A DNA stretch of 17,549 bases from Candidatus Babelota bacterium (GCA_003174035.1 PRDV01000057.1:1-17549), one strand, 5' to 3'. Positions 6,485 to 14,338 are shown, counted from the stretch's first letter. Made by a program: numbers and translations. The notes: generated by a model not told the origin, from the sequence alone.

Positions 6485-9184
6485 TTAAGAGCTCACTTCC
6501 TGCTCACTGATAGCTAACACCCTGCCTGTTTTATCAGCAACGCTCACTTTAACTGCATGTTTGCCCGGGGCCACTTTTGTGATGGGTGTAAATGACCATG
6601 CTCCTTGAGCATCAGCACGGGTTGTCCCTTCCTTTACGCCATCAAGGAAAATGGTAATTAATGATAGTGGTTGGGCTGTACCATTTACGAGACCCTTGGA
6701 GCGAACAGCACTGTCGGCTTCTGTCGTATCAACCCTAACTTTCAGGGATGCAGCTTTTTCTTGACTTTTAGCCGGTGCGGGAAGCGCAACTATAAACGTA
6801 ACACGCTCAGAGGATAAACTTTTATCTTCGGTAGTGGCACGGACATTGTACTGGCCATCTTGCAAATCTTTCAAGGTATAGGTCCAATAGCCGTTACCAT
6901 TTACCGCAACAGTATCTTTTAGTTTTTCATTGAGATAGATATTGACGCGAGTTCCTATTTTTCCATCACCACTTACTGGTATGCTTGATGTGGTAAGCGT
7001 TACATTATTTTTTGGAGTAAAAATGCGTGGCGCCTTTTGTGCACCTAAATCTACTTTAAAAGTAACTAAAGAGCTTGGATCACTCACATTTCCTGCTTGA
7101 TCGGTAGCTGTTGCATAAAGCGTATGCTCTCCTTCAGCTAACGCAGGCGTTTCCAGGTACCAGCTCCCTTTTTGATTTGCATGAGTTTCACCTATTGGCT
7201 TATCATCGATGTAAACGGTAATAAGCAGGTCAGCCCTTGAGATACCACTTATGGGTACTGCCGCACTTCTTAAGGTACTCTCTTGCACAGGAGTAGCAAT
7301 TATAGGTGGTGGGGGTACTTCAGTCAAAATCGTAAGCGCGGTTGGTTGGGAGGCAAGAGTGAGGCCGGTGAGCGCATCATATGACTCTGCAACGATAGTA
7401 TACGTGCCGTCAGGCAAGGGTGCTGGCGCAACTGACCAGTTGCCTCGAGAATCCGCGAGCACCGTCCCGACAGGGAAATCATTTGCAAAGATAGTTATGA
7501 AGGCGTTGGGAGTTGCTATGCCTTCAAAAATGGGCTGATCTTCGTTGGTTAGCAACGGCCCTGTTGCAGTAAATACCGGCGCAATAGGCACAGGAGGATA
7601 CCGCAGATCTTCTAATATTTCAGGGCTTATGCCGGAAACATCGCCGCCCACAAAGGTAGGCACCCCATTACCCAATAATACCGGGGCAACTCCAAAAACG
7701 GTAAAAACGATACCTGGAAAACCTGGTTGAAAAACGGTAGCATTAAAACCCTCGGTATTCAGCTGACCGTTTGCGAGATAGTTGACCGTAGTGAAATTGA
7801 GTTGCTGGGTATCATTTGAAAAACCCCCAACGAATATTTCAGTATCGTTTATGATAACACCTCGCCCTTCATTATTGTTATTAACTTGGGTTACAACTTG
7901 CGTAGGAATGACATTCGTCACCACAACCCCAGGAAGCGTGCCTCCTGGGTTAAAAGTGGTGTCTAAGGATCCATCGAAGTTATAGCGCCCCGTGGCAAAT
8001 GCACGATTTATGCCATTATTTGCAAAGCCTGTCACGACAATTCTATTGTCCGCGTCGATAGTGAGACCATGAATCTCGTCATCAATCCCCGCAACTGATG
8101 TAACAATAATTCCCTGCCCCGTATGTGCACCCGAAGGATTAAATGTCGGGTCGAGAACCCCTTCAGGCGTAAAGCGCATGAGAGCAAAATTAGCTGTCAG
8201 GCTATTATTTGAAAAGCCACCGATGACGATATTTTTATGGCTGTCCAGCTTCAGGGCATAGGCCTGATTATCAAAATCTTGGATTCCCTCAATAGCAATT
8301 CCAGGGTTAAGACTAAAGGGGTTGAATGTCGGATCTAGGTCACCCGTAGGTAACACTTTAGTGACAAAAAATTGTGTGTTCAATCCATTATTAGTATAAC
8401 CGCCTATGTAGATACTATTGAGCTCATCAAGCGCAACTGCGGTGGCAGTATCGTTTGCAGCAGCCTGTATATTGATTGTTATGATGCCTGGGGTAAAGGT
8501 TGTAATGAACTGGGTATCCACAGGATTAAATGAGGTATCAAGTTGTCCATTATGCAGTAGACGGATAACAGCAACCTCTTGGATAGTCCCATTATTTGCG
8601 TTACCGGTAATAATGATATTATTGTTGCTGTCGATGGCGACACCTGTAGCAAATGAGGCAAGAGGGCCGATGGGAATAACCGCTGTTCCAGGCAGGCCTG
8701 CAAACCGTGTCGGGGAATCTATAGGATTAAAAGTCGTATCTAATGATCCATCGGGATTTAAGCGTGCAATGGAAACAGCAGTCGTTACTGGATTATTGAT
8801 ACTATCACTTGGAATTACCGTGCTTGAACCGGCTACCACAATCTTATTGTTTTGATCAATCGCCAAAGCATTGACAATATCATTCGTCCCTTGGATATCA
8901 TAGATAACTTGGCCTACCACTCCTGGCATTACCCCAAAGAGTGCTTGCGGGTTAAACGTAGTATCAACCGAACCATCAAGATTGAGCCGTGCGATCGCAA
9001 AGTCACTCGTACTATTTATAGGATCATCAGCTCTTCCTGCCAAAACAATTTTTTGATTTTGATCCAAGGCAATCGCATTCGCAACTGAATTTTCACCGAA
9101 GAGTGGTGTCACAAAAAAGCATCCCGTTAGCATGGGAAAGATGCATAAAAATTTCTTCAAGACACTATTCGTGATACGATTCAT
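6485..9184 (-). CDS. Exported delta-60 repeat protein with four Ig-like domains
   Basis: An 899-residue protein. I prefer the ATG at 9184 over 9214 because AGGTG lies five bases upstream of it and the signal peptide then starts at the N-terminus. Residues 1-31 form a signal sequence; LTGC (19-22) fits a lipobox, so it may be a lipoprotein, though a signal peptidase I site near PLFG is an alternative. Seven delta-60 repeats follow (about 34-80, 103-155, 179-221, 247-289, 307-350, 371-413, 439-481), each with A-L/I-D-x-x-x-x-I-V-x-G and ending in G-x-L-D-T-T-F-N-P. Four Ig-like domains with G-x-W and the ending G-x-y/h-t/a occupy about 536-622, 625-712, 718-801 and 815-899. Seven repeats suggest a closed seven-bladed propeller on an Ig stalk. 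It is probably surface-exposed; ligand unknown. Confidence 0.9.
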   Translation of the reverse strand: MNRITNSVLKKFLCIFPMLTGCFFVTPLFGENSVANAIALDQNQKIVLAGRADDPINSTSDFAIARLNLDGSVDTTFNPQALFGVMPGVVGQVIYDIQGTNDIVNALAIDQNNKIVVAGSSTVIPSDSINNPVTTAVSIARLNPDGSLDTTFNPIDSPTRFAGLPGTAVIPIGPLASFATGVAIDSNNNIIITGNANNGTIQEVAVIRLLHNGQLDTSFNPVDTQFITTFTPGIITINIQAAANDTATAVALDELNSIYIGGYTNNGLNTQFFVTKVLPTGDLDPTFNPFSLNPGIAIEGIQDFDNQAYALKLDSHKNIVIGGFSNNSLTANFALMRFTPEGVLDPTFNPSGAHTGQGIIVTSVAGIDDEIHGLTIDADNRIVVTGFANNGINRAFATGRYNFDGSLDTTFNPGGTLPGVVVTNVIPTQVVTQVNNNNEGRGVIINDTEIFVGGFSNDTQQLNFTTVNYLANGQLNTEGFNATVFQPGFPGIVFTVFGVAPVLLGNGVPTFVGGDVSGISPEILEDLRYPPVPIAPVFTATGPLLTNEDQPIFEGIATPNAFITIFANDFPVGTVLADSRGNWSVAPAPLPDGTYTIVAESYDALTGLTLASQPTALTILTEVPPPPIIATPVQESTLRSAAVPISGISRADLLITVYIDDKPIGETHANQKGSWYLETPALAEGEHTLYATATDQAGNVSDPSSLVTFKVDLGAQKAPRIFTPKNNVTLTTSSIPVSGDGKIGTRVNIYLNEKLKDTVAVNGNGYWTYTLKDLQDGQYNVRATTEDKSLSSERVTFIVALPAPAKSQEKAASLKVRVDTTEADSAVRSKGLVNGTAQPLSLITIFLDGVKEGTTRADAQGAWSFTPITKVAPGKHAVKVSVADKTGRVLAISEQEVSS

Positions 9185-9193
9185 ACTACACCT

Positions 9194-9225
9194 GCTATGT
9201 TTTTCTATTCTCATAGTAACATAGC
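9194..9225 (-). promoter_or_regulatory. Inverted repeat in the leader of the delta-60 gene
   Basis: GCTATGTT (9194-9201) and AACATAGC (9218-9225) are perfect 8-bp arms around 16 bases. On the minus-strand message the distal arm abuts the AGGTG ribosome site, so pairing could partly hide it. No clear promoter hexamers were found nearby. Confidence 0.35.
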
Positions 9226-9305
9226 ATAGGAGTAAAAAGCGATAGTTTTTCTAATTTTATATTCAAATAGAAAGGCTTGAGGAATAGAACACAAGACTCT
9301 CTCAG

Positions 9306-9599
9306 TTAACCGATAGTTTCTTGAGTGACAATCGGTGCTAGTGCATGAAATACTTTCTGAATGTCCTCATTAAATTGCTCAAAGATCGCTATCAAAGCCG
9401 CTTTGTCTTCTGGAGAAAGAGCATCAAACTGCTTTTGCATTTCTTCTGATGCTTCAAGTAATGAGGCTACATCAAAAAAGGACTGTTCTACATAAAAAGG
9501 AGGTTCTTGTGCAGAAGGAGAAGCATCACCAGATTGGGGTTCAGCGCGAAGAATGCCCATCAGAGCAATGCTCATGACAAACAATATCTTTTTTACCAT
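9306..9599 (-). CDS. Small secreted protein of unknown function
   Basis: A 97-residue product with a Sec signal peptide (MVKK, hydrophobic IALMGIL, then RAE; cleavage probably near residue 19-20). The mature part has a short Ser/Pro-rich linker followed by an acidic, mostly helical segment with SPEDKAALIAIFEQFNEDIQ. A very strong ribosome site (AGGGAGGGGG) directly precedes the ATG. It lies 22 bases downstream of rplU on the same strand, so it is probably co-transcribed with the ribosomal protein gene, an odd partner since rpmA is the usual one. No family recognised. Confidence 0.7.
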   Translation of the reverse strand: MVKKILFVMSIALMGILRAEPQSGDASPSAQEPPFYVEQSFFDVASLLEASEEMQKQFDALSPEDKAALIAIFEQFNEDIQKVFHALAPIVTQETIG

Positions 9600-9621
9600 A
9601 CCCCCTCCCTGATAAGTAAAT

Positions 9622-9960
9622 TTAGATGGATTCGATACGCACTACCGTAATTGGCTGCCTATGACCCTGCTTACGCATCTGTTTTTTACGACGTTTGAAC
9701 TTAAATACGATGATTTTAGGGCCTCTGAGATGCTTTACTACGGTTGCTTTAATAGCCGTTTTAAGGAAAGGCTTACCCACTTCAATGTTGTTGTCGCCTG
9801 TTTTTCTTAACAACACCGTATCAAAGGTAACGGAAGCGCCTTCAGCTACATCAAGTTTTTCAATACCTATTGTTTTACCCTCAAGGGCTTGGTATTGCTT
9901 TCCCCCTGTTTGGAATATTGCATAACGCTCAAAGGTGTACGTCTCTTTGTTCTGTACCAT
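9622..9960 (-). CDS. rplU: 50S ribosomal protein L21
   Basis: A 112-residue protein of the large ribosomal subunit. The family signature is clear: FQTGGKQYQALEGKTIGIEKL at the start of the domain, RRKKQMRKQGHRQP as the basic RNA-binding segment, and the terminal VVRIESI. I chose the ATG at 9960 because GAGG lies six bases upstream of it; the ATG at 9972 overlaps that site. The product carries about ten extra N-terminal residues compared with typical L21, which begins near YAIFQTGGKQY. The usual partner rpmA (L27) is absent here; a small secreted protein gene follows instead. The promoter at 9996-10024 fits strong constitutive expression. Confidence 0.97.
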   Translation of the reverse strand: MVQNKETYTFERYAIFQTGGKQYQALEGKTIGIEKLDVAEGASVTFDTVLLRKTGDNNIEVGKPFLKTAIKATVVKHLRGPKIIVFKFKRRKKQMRKQGHRQPITVVRIESI

Positions 9961-9995
9961 AGTAATCCTCATCTGTACGTTTCTAGATATTCTCT

Positions 9996-10024
9996 AGTGT
10001 AGCATAATTAACAGTCACCTTCAA
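9996..10024 (-). promoter_or_regulatory. Promoter of rplU
   Basis: Read on the minus strand: -35 TTGAAG (10024-10019), a 17-base spacer and -10 TACACT (10001-9996), about 35 bases before the rplU start. Spacing is optimal, and it stands between the hairpin ending the PstS-like gene and rplU. Confidence 0.6.
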
Positions 10025-10108
10025 TACGAGTTTTCATCAAGATCCTATGTGCTCCGTTCTGATGAAGACCTACGGTCCACTGGCTCGAGAAAAATCAGCT
10101 ACTTTCAA

Positions 10109-10134
10109 AGCAGGGCCCCCCGCGGGGCCCTGCT
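10109..10134 (-). terminator. GC-rich hairpin, probable terminator of the PstS-like gene
   Basis: A perfect 11-bp stem, AGCAGGGCCCC / GGGGCCCTGCT, with the four-base loop CCGC, standing 22 bases beyond the stop of the PstS-like gene. On the minus strand the stem's last bases run into TTTG, a short U stretch. The stem is by far the most GC-rich local sequence. It may end transcription poorly without a longer U tract. Confidence 0.6.
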
Positions 10135-10156
10135 ATTTCACAAAAGCGTTAATTGC

Positions 10157-11392
10157 TTATCTATGCTTATCGCAATGGTGATGGTTTGGCGTAGTGAAGC
10201 AGCATTGCTGAACTCTTTCATCCACACATCCTTCAATTGTTCTTAACAATGATAGATTTTTAATATATTGCGCAAGTATTGGAGTAGTTAATGCACCCAA
10301 ACCAGCATTAACCGCTGTATCTTGGCCTATCGTAGCGAGATAGTAAAGGAATTCTCTCAGTTCTCGCACCTCGCAAGATGTTTGCAGGCAGCTGCGAACA
10401 ACAAGATTGGTTGGATTTGCAATAGGATATGCAGGCGCTGGGCTATTAATAGTATCAAGGTGAAGATTTGCTGGGATAGTTTTTAAACTACTAAGCGCAG
10501 CAGTAAAGGTTGCTGGGCTTGGTGCTATGCCATTTACCAGTCCAAAAGTGATAGTTCTATTAATAAAGGCAGGACTCAGAATAAGGTTGTTATAGCCAAC
10601 ATATGCAATGGCTCCCGGTGTAGATGCCAATTCGGTTAACACGTCAGTAGTTCCTGTTGCTTGAGGGGCAAAACGAACACCTAGCCCATTATGTGGTGGA
10701 AAAGCATTAATCCATTCATTAATCGAAAATCCACCCGTCAGATTGCTATTGTCCCCATTACCAAACAATGTCCATAGACCACCTGTTGCTCTATTCAAGA
10801 ATGTAGTGAAGTCATTTGTGGAACCGCTCGCATCAGCGCGAGTAATCACTTTAATTGCCGTATGAGGAAGCACAGGTTGGCCCGGTTTATTTAAGTCAGA
10901 CCAAAAAGCTACTTGTCCAGAAAAGATCTGCGCAAGAACGGTTGCAGAAAAATCTACTTGTGGTGTGTTAGGAGGAAGATTGTATGCTATCGCAATTCCA
11001 GCCACTGCAACTGGGAATGTTAGCAAGCGATTGTTTGGATCCTGTGCAGCTGTTGGAAAAACGTCAGTACCCCCAAAGAGTGTTATGTTTGCAAGCGTTT
11101 CTCTTACGCCAGCACTTGAGTCTTGATCAAACGCCGATCCTGTAGCAGGATTTACGCCATTGTATGCTAATTTTGGTTCATTATCAGTTCCAACACTGAA
11201 ATTCTGTGTAGCCTGAACCATAAAGCTATCATTAAATGTTGGTCCGCCATTGTGGTTAACGAATTGACCCAGCAGTGTCGATCCTGCCCCATTAATAATT
11301 GATGGGCATTCCTTCTTTTCTGAGAAATCCTTTGCAGCAAATGCACTAGTAACTGTGCTTAAAAGCACAAGCAAACTTAAAAACCTATTCAT
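10157..11392 (-). CDS. PstS-like periplasmic substrate-binding protein with Cys/His tail
   Basis: A 411-residue protein with a signal peptide (residues 1-19, ending AFA before A20). The mature part resembles the PstS phosphate-binding family: GAGSTL (35-40), the YNGVNPATGSAFDQ block, FPVAVAGIAIAYNLP, the LAQIFSGQVAFWSDL helix, RADASGSTNDF (the S-G-S/T anion loop) and PGAIAYVGY. It probably captures an anion outside the inner membrane. No PstC/A/B transporter genes are adjacent, so either these lie elsewhere or the protein serves another role. The C-terminus departs from the family: CLQTSCEV and a final Cys/His-rich tail (CVDERVQQCC, then NHHHCDKH), which could form disulfides or bind metal. 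GGGA precedes the ATG. Phosphate specificity is not proven. Confidence 0.8.
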   Translation of the reverse strand: MNRFLSLLVLLSTVTSAFAAKDFSEKKECPSIINGAGSTLLGQFVNHNGGPTFNDSFMVQATQNFSVGTDNEPKLAYNGVNPATGSAFDQDSSAGVRETLANITLFGGTDVFPTAAQDPNNRLLTFPVAVAGIAIAYNLPPNTPQVDFSATVLAQIFSGQVAFWSDLNKPGQPVLPHTAIKVITRADASGSTNDFTTFLNRATGGLWTLFGNGDNSNLTGGFSINEWINAFPPHNGLGVRFAPQATGTTDVLTELASTPGAIAYVGYNNLILSPAFINRTITFGLVNGIAPSPATFTAALSSLKTIPANLHLDTINSPAPAYPIANPTNLVVRSCLQTSCEVRELREFLYYLATIGQDTAVNAGLGALTTPILAQYIKNLSLLRTIEGCVDERVQQCCFTTPNHHHCDKHR

Positions 11393-11456
11393 ACTATCCC
11401 TTTCTTATCATAATAACCGAGACACTCATGAACGACCCATATTATTGCATCTTCAC

Positions 11457-11473
11457 AGCTATAATCCATAGCT
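11457..11473. repeat. Inverted repeat upstream of the PstS-like gene
   Basis: AGCTAT-AATCC-ATAGCT, six-base arms around five bases, 65-80 bases ahead of the gene start. On the minus strand it contains GCTATGGAT, also found in the ktrB promoter spacer and upstream of frr. An operator is possible. The remainder of the 290-base gap 11393-11682 shows no gene and no convincing promoter. Confidence 0.3.
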
Positions 11474-11682
11474 CAATTTATGTCCCCTTTCCTAAATATC
11501 TTGAGAGCTTGAGACTGTCTATCACAAAAGTATCATAGGCTATTATGCCAATTCAATAGTTCTGTACGCTAACAAATAACAGATAGAGATACAAAAAAAG
11601 AATTTTGCTGCCAAATTTTGATTACGTATGATAAGCACCGCGAGCACACTATGATGCTCAACATGGGCAAGATACTTTAAGA

Positions 11683-12411
11683 TTAGATAGCTTTTGCCTG
11701 AATAATTCTTGACGGCCCTGAACTGCGAAACTGTTCTTCATAGATACTGATGCTTTGAAATCCAGCATTCGCTAATAAATTGGCTAACTCCTCATCAGAA
11801 TACCAAGTGATTTGGATAAGCTCATCTTCTTTTTCAATGACCAGTCCATTTTCGATCAATTCATAGAAGCAAACAGCATCAACCCGCTGTTCATGGTGAT
11901 AAAAAATATGACGAGTGGTAAGGCGAATTGAGCGATTATTCCCAAGATGTGCCACGGTAATTATTTGATCATCTTCATGCTGCTTCGGAACAAAAAAATC
12001 TATAAGTAGATTTCCGCCGAGAACCATATGCCTTCTAAGATTTTTCAACGATTGTAATGCTACTGCACGATCAACGATAAGCTGAAAAGAGCCTACCGCT
12101 ATTGTAACCGTAGAATAGCTGTGAGGTAGTGATAGATTTTCTAACGATTGATCGTATAACTCTGGCATTACAGTATGTTCTGCACAGCGTTGCCGGCAGC
12201 GGTTTAGCATTATAGAGGAATTATCAACACCATCAACGGTATAGCCTCTCACGAGGAGAGGAATTTGCAGCCGCCCTGTTCCAGACATTGCCTCGAGCAC
12301 CCTTCCAGGATTTTGATCAATGAAAGAAGCATAAAAAGATATTTCTTTTTCAGGTGCAAACTTTTTTGTTGCATCATAGTATAAACTGCATAATTTACCG
12401 TAGCTCAACAT
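11683..12411 (-). CDS. Class I SAM-dependent methyltransferase, substrate unknown
   Basis: A 242-residue cytoplasmic protein. The SAM-binding motif I is VLEAMSGTGR (38-47), followed by the acidic end of strand 2, VDGVD (59-63), and a motif-IV-like VTIAVGSFQLI segment, the order expected of a Rossmann methyltransferase. The C-terminal half (FYELIENG, then ITWYSDEELANLLANAGF) is typical of small-molecule methyltransferases, where the last helix and strand close the substrate pocket. TAGGA lies seven bases before the ATG. It is transcribed away from tsf, with a 268-base divergent gap between them. No neighbouring gene indicates a substrate. Confidence 0.85.
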   Translation of the reverse strand: MLSYGKLCSLYYDATKKFAPEKEISFYASFIDQNPGRVLEAMSGTGRLQIPLLVRGYTVDGVDNSSIMLNRCRQRCAEHTVMPELYDQSLENLSLPHSYSTVTIAVGSFQLIVDRAVALQSLKNLRRHMVLGGNLLIDFFVPKQHEDDQIITVAHLGNNRSIRLTTRHIFYHHEQRVDAVCFYELIENGLVIEKEDELIQITWYSDEELANLLANAGFQSISIYEEQFRSSGPSRIIQAKAI

Positions 12412-12452
12412 TTTTTATCCTAGGCGGGCTGCTTCCCAAAATCTGTTATATT

Positions 12453-12480
12453 TTGACAATTTTCTTGCAGCGCTTAAACT
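12453..12480 (+). promoter_or_regulatory. Main promoter of tsf
   Basis: Perfect -35 TTGACA (12453-12458), a 16-base spacer and -10 TAAACT (12475-12480). It predicts a leader of about 190 bases before the tsf start. A second, weaker candidate lies closer, TTGCCA (12616-12621), 17 bases, CACACT (12639-12644), but it overlaps the leader hairpin. Confidence 0.6.
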
Positions 12481-12596
12481 CTTGCGCAATCATTGATTAT
12501 GCCCGGAAAAGCACAAAAGTAGCGTATAGCATCTGTTAGGTTATCTAAGTATTAGTTTATCTAAGCGCTTTAATTAATCAATCTCCTGAGCCGTAG

Positions 12597-12641
12597 GTGC
12601 GAAAAAAGCCAACAATTGCCAATAGCTCACTTTTTTGGCAC
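12597..12641 (+). promoter_or_regulatory. Long hairpin in the tsf leader
   Basis: GTGCGAAAAAAG (12597-12608) pairs with CTTTTTTGGCAC (12630-12641) at 11 of 12 positions around a 21-base loop. It stands about 40 bases before the tsf start. There is no U run after the stem, so it looks like a leader structure, not a terminator. Upstream, TTATCTAAG occurs twice (12541 and 12557). Confidence 0.4.
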
Positions 12642-12679
12642 ACTAGGTAAAAACCCTCTTTCCTTGTTTAGGAGTTTTC

Positions 12680-13270
12680 ATGGCAGAAATTACGTTAGAA
12701 TTAATACAACAATTACGTGACCGAACCGGCATCGGCATGATGGACTGCAAAAAAGCACTCACTGAAGCTGGCGGTGATATTGAAAAAGCAATCGAGCTGC
12801 TTCGGAAAAAAGGCACTGCGGTTGCCGAAAAACGAGCTGGTAATGTTACGGGTGAAGGACTGGTACACGCCTATATCCACCCTGGCTCCCGCGTTGGCGT
12901 CCTTGTTGAAATCAATTGTGAAACCGACTTTGTAGCTCGTACCGAGGAAATGGCTAAGTTCGCTCAGGACATAGCTATGCAGATTGCTGCATTTCGTCCT
13001 GTCTGTGTCAGTTCAACTGAAGTTGATACCGCATTGGTTGAAAAAGAGCGTGCTATCTATAGAGAACAGTTAACGGGAAAACCAGCGAACATTATTGATC
13101 AGATAATCGAGGGCAAACTTCAAAAATACTATGCTGAAATTTGTCTTATGTATCAGCCATTTATTAAAGATGATAAGCAAACAGTCGATGATGTGCTTAA
13201 AGCATTGATGGCAAAAATGGGTGAAAGCATCAAGATTAAACGCTTTGTACGATTTGAAATCGGCGTCTAA
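12680..13270 (+). CDS. tsf: Translation elongation factor Ts
   Basis: A 196-residue cytoplasmic guanine nucleotide exchange factor that recycles EF-Tu. Residues 1-50 form the UBA-like N-domain with the signature RDRTGIGMMDCKKAL; the second signature is EINCETDFVAR in the core. At 196 residues it is the short form seen in Thermus-like lineages, with one core subdomain, against ~283 in E. coli. AGGAG lies five bases ahead of the ATG. The usual upstream partner rpsB is missing: a divergent methyltransferase occupies that side, and pyrH, normally between tsf and frr, is also absent. Confidence 0.97.
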   Translation: MAEITLELIQQLRDRTGIGMMDCKKALTEAGGDIEKAIELLRKKGTAVAEKRAGNVTGEGLVHAYIHPGSRVGVLVEINCETDFVARTEEMAKFAQDIAMQIAAFRPVCVSSTEVDTALVEKERAIYREQLTGKPANIIDQIIEGKLQKYYAEICLMYQPFIKDDKQTVDDVLKALMAKMGESIKIKRFVRFEIGV

Positions 13271-13272
13271 AT

Positions 13273-13448
13273 CATGAGTCCGGCCATGAGTCAGAAAAGA
13301 AGATCAGAGAGTATTTGATCAAACTGACTTCGTTTGAGAGGATGGTATCTCTCAAGACATTGTCCGTTTAAGCGTGGTATGGTAAGATAATAGCCGAACA
13401 GACAGTGTCTGAACTGAAAGTGACACACATGAGTTGCTATGGATAGCA
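13273..13448. repeat. Repeat-rich gap between tsf and frr
   Basis: This gap holds several short repeats and no gene: a direct repeat CATGAGTC (13273, 13285), the palindrome TTTGATCAAA (13314-13323), a 7-bp hairpin TTGAGAG/CTCTCAA (13334-13355), a GACATTGTCCGTT element (13356-13368), the perfect palindrome CAGACA-G-TGTCTG (13399-13411) and the palindrome TGCTATGGATAGCA (13435-13448). The third and fourth to last items share the core seen near the tRNAs and in tig. Confidence 0.55.
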
Positions 13449-13489
13449 GATTGAATAAAGGGAAAGTTACATTTTTTTGAGGCAAAGCT

Positions 13490-14074
13490 ATGAAAATACT
13501 GTTGACAGAAGGTGCCCCCACCAAACAGTTTGAAAAAGATATCGAAACGGAAATGGATACCCATATCAAGCATATGGAAAAAGAGCTTTTGAAGATTCGG
13601 ACAGGCAGAGCCGTTCCTTCAATGATAGAAGATGTCAAAGTGGCAAGTTACGGCTCGTTTATGCCGCTCAGAGAACTTGCAGCAATATCAGCACCTGATG
13701 CATCACTTCTTGTGGTGCAGCCTTGGGATAAAGCAAATATTGCTGAAATTGAGAAGGCACTTTCATCATCTGATTTGGGATTGTCACCAGCAAATGATGG
13801 CAATATAATACGAATCCCCATGCCGAAAATGAGCAGTTCTCGAAGAGAGGAACTTTCAAAAGTGCTTTCTCAAAAAGTCGAACAGTGCAAAGTATCGATC
13901 AGAAATGTGCGTAAAGAGGTACACAATATTATTCGTGAAACTGAAAAAGCAAAGAAGATATCGGAGGATTATAGCAGGCGCCTACAAGAATCATTGCAAA
14001 AGGCGACCGATAAATTCATTGCACAGAGCGATACCGTAGCAGAGAAAAAAGACAAAGAAATTAAAGCTCTTTAA
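13490..14074 (+). CDS. frr: Ribosome recycling factor
   Basis: A 194-residue cytoplasmic protein that, with EF-G, splits the post-termination ribosome. The family pattern is complete: LLKIRTGRAVPSMIEDVKV near the start, the domain II strand block ASYGSFMPLRELAAISAPD, DLGLSPANDGNIIRIPMP, then the long helical C-terminus with RREELSK, VRNVRKEVHN and KKISEDYSRRLQ. The N-terminus is about ten residues longer than in E. coli. GAGG at 13479-13482 supports the ATG at 13490. It is separated from tsf by the repeat-rich gap and may have its own promoter, which I could not define confidently. Confidence 0.97.
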   Translation: MKILLTEGAPTKQFEKDIETEMDTHIKHMEKELLKIRTGRAVPSMIEDVKVASYGSFMPLRELAAISAPDASLLVVQPWDKANIAEIEKALSSSDLGLSPANDGNIIRIPMPKMSSSRREELSKVLSQKVEQCKVSIRNVRKEVHNIIRETEKAKKISEDYSRRLQESLQKATDKFIAQSDTVAEKKDKEIKAL

Positions 14075-14077
14075 GTA

Positions 14078-14098
14078 ACTGAAAGATCTTTAGTTTTT
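14078..14098 (+). terminator. Probable intrinsic terminator after frr
   Basis: ACTGAAA-GATC-TTTAGT forms a seven-pair, AT-rich stem (one G-T wobble) around GATC, followed immediately by TTTT. It begins four bases past the frr stop. The stem is weak thermally, but position and U tract are right. Confidence 0.5.
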
Positions 14099-14108
14099 GT
14101 GTAAGTTA

Positions 14109-14117
14109 TGGTATACT
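14109..14117 (+). promoter_or_regulatory. Promoter for tRNA-Lys, tRNA-Leu, tig and trxB
   Basis: Extended -10 TGG-TATACT (-10 hexamer 14112-14117); the matching -35 region (TTAGTT) is poor, which is usual with an extended -10. It lies just beyond the frr terminator and about 80 bases before the mature tRNA-Lys. Confidence 0.45.
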
Positions 14118-14203
14118 CTGTATGTTTTCACCATAAAATAGGCAAAGCTATAGGCTGATTTTCGTGGAACAGGCAGTATTCAAGGTAAGCACTTGAAGAA
14201 AAA

Positions 14204-14279
14204 GGGCCGCTAGCTCAATTGGTAGAGCAACAGACTCTTAATCTGCAGGTTGATGGTTCGAGTCCATCGCGGCCCACCA
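14204..14279 (+). tRNA. tRNA-Lys(CTT)
   Basis: A full cloverleaf of 76 bases: acceptor GGGCCGC/GCGGCCC, D arm GCTC/GAGC, anticodon loop CTCTTAA (anticodon CTT, reads AAG), T arm GATGG-TTCGAGT-CCATC, discriminator A, and an encoded CCA. The top pair of the anticodon stem is an A-C mismatch; the other four pair. Confidence 0.97.
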
Positions 14280-14316
14280 GAAGCACGAAATAGCTGAAAA
14301 AGATGCTTTGTTCGAA

Positions 14317-14329
14317 TGGACAATGTCCA
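14317..14329. repeat. Palindromic GGACA-N-TGTCC element between tRNA genes
   Basis: TGGACA-A-TGTCCA is a perfect 13-base palindrome in the 59-base spacer between tRNA-Lys and tRNA-Leu, with flank TTCGAA on the left. It shares its core with elements at 13356, 13399 and 14475. It might mark a tRNA processing spacer or be a copy of a dispersed repeat. Confidence 0.6.
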
Positions 14330-14338
14330 CAAAGTAAT

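Noticed and set aside
7251..8855. Several plus-strand open frames opposite the delta-60 gene
   Set aside because: They are shadows of the repetitive minus-strand gene, lack ribosome sites, and show no recognisable domain.
11643..11660. Terminator after the methyltransferase
   Set aside because: GAGCA/TGCTC has only five pairs with an eight-base loop and no U tract on the minus strand.
13291..13638. Minus-strand ORFs across the tsf-frr gap and start of frr
   Set aside because: They overlap frr antisense and have no ribosome site or domain; frr itself is unmistakable.
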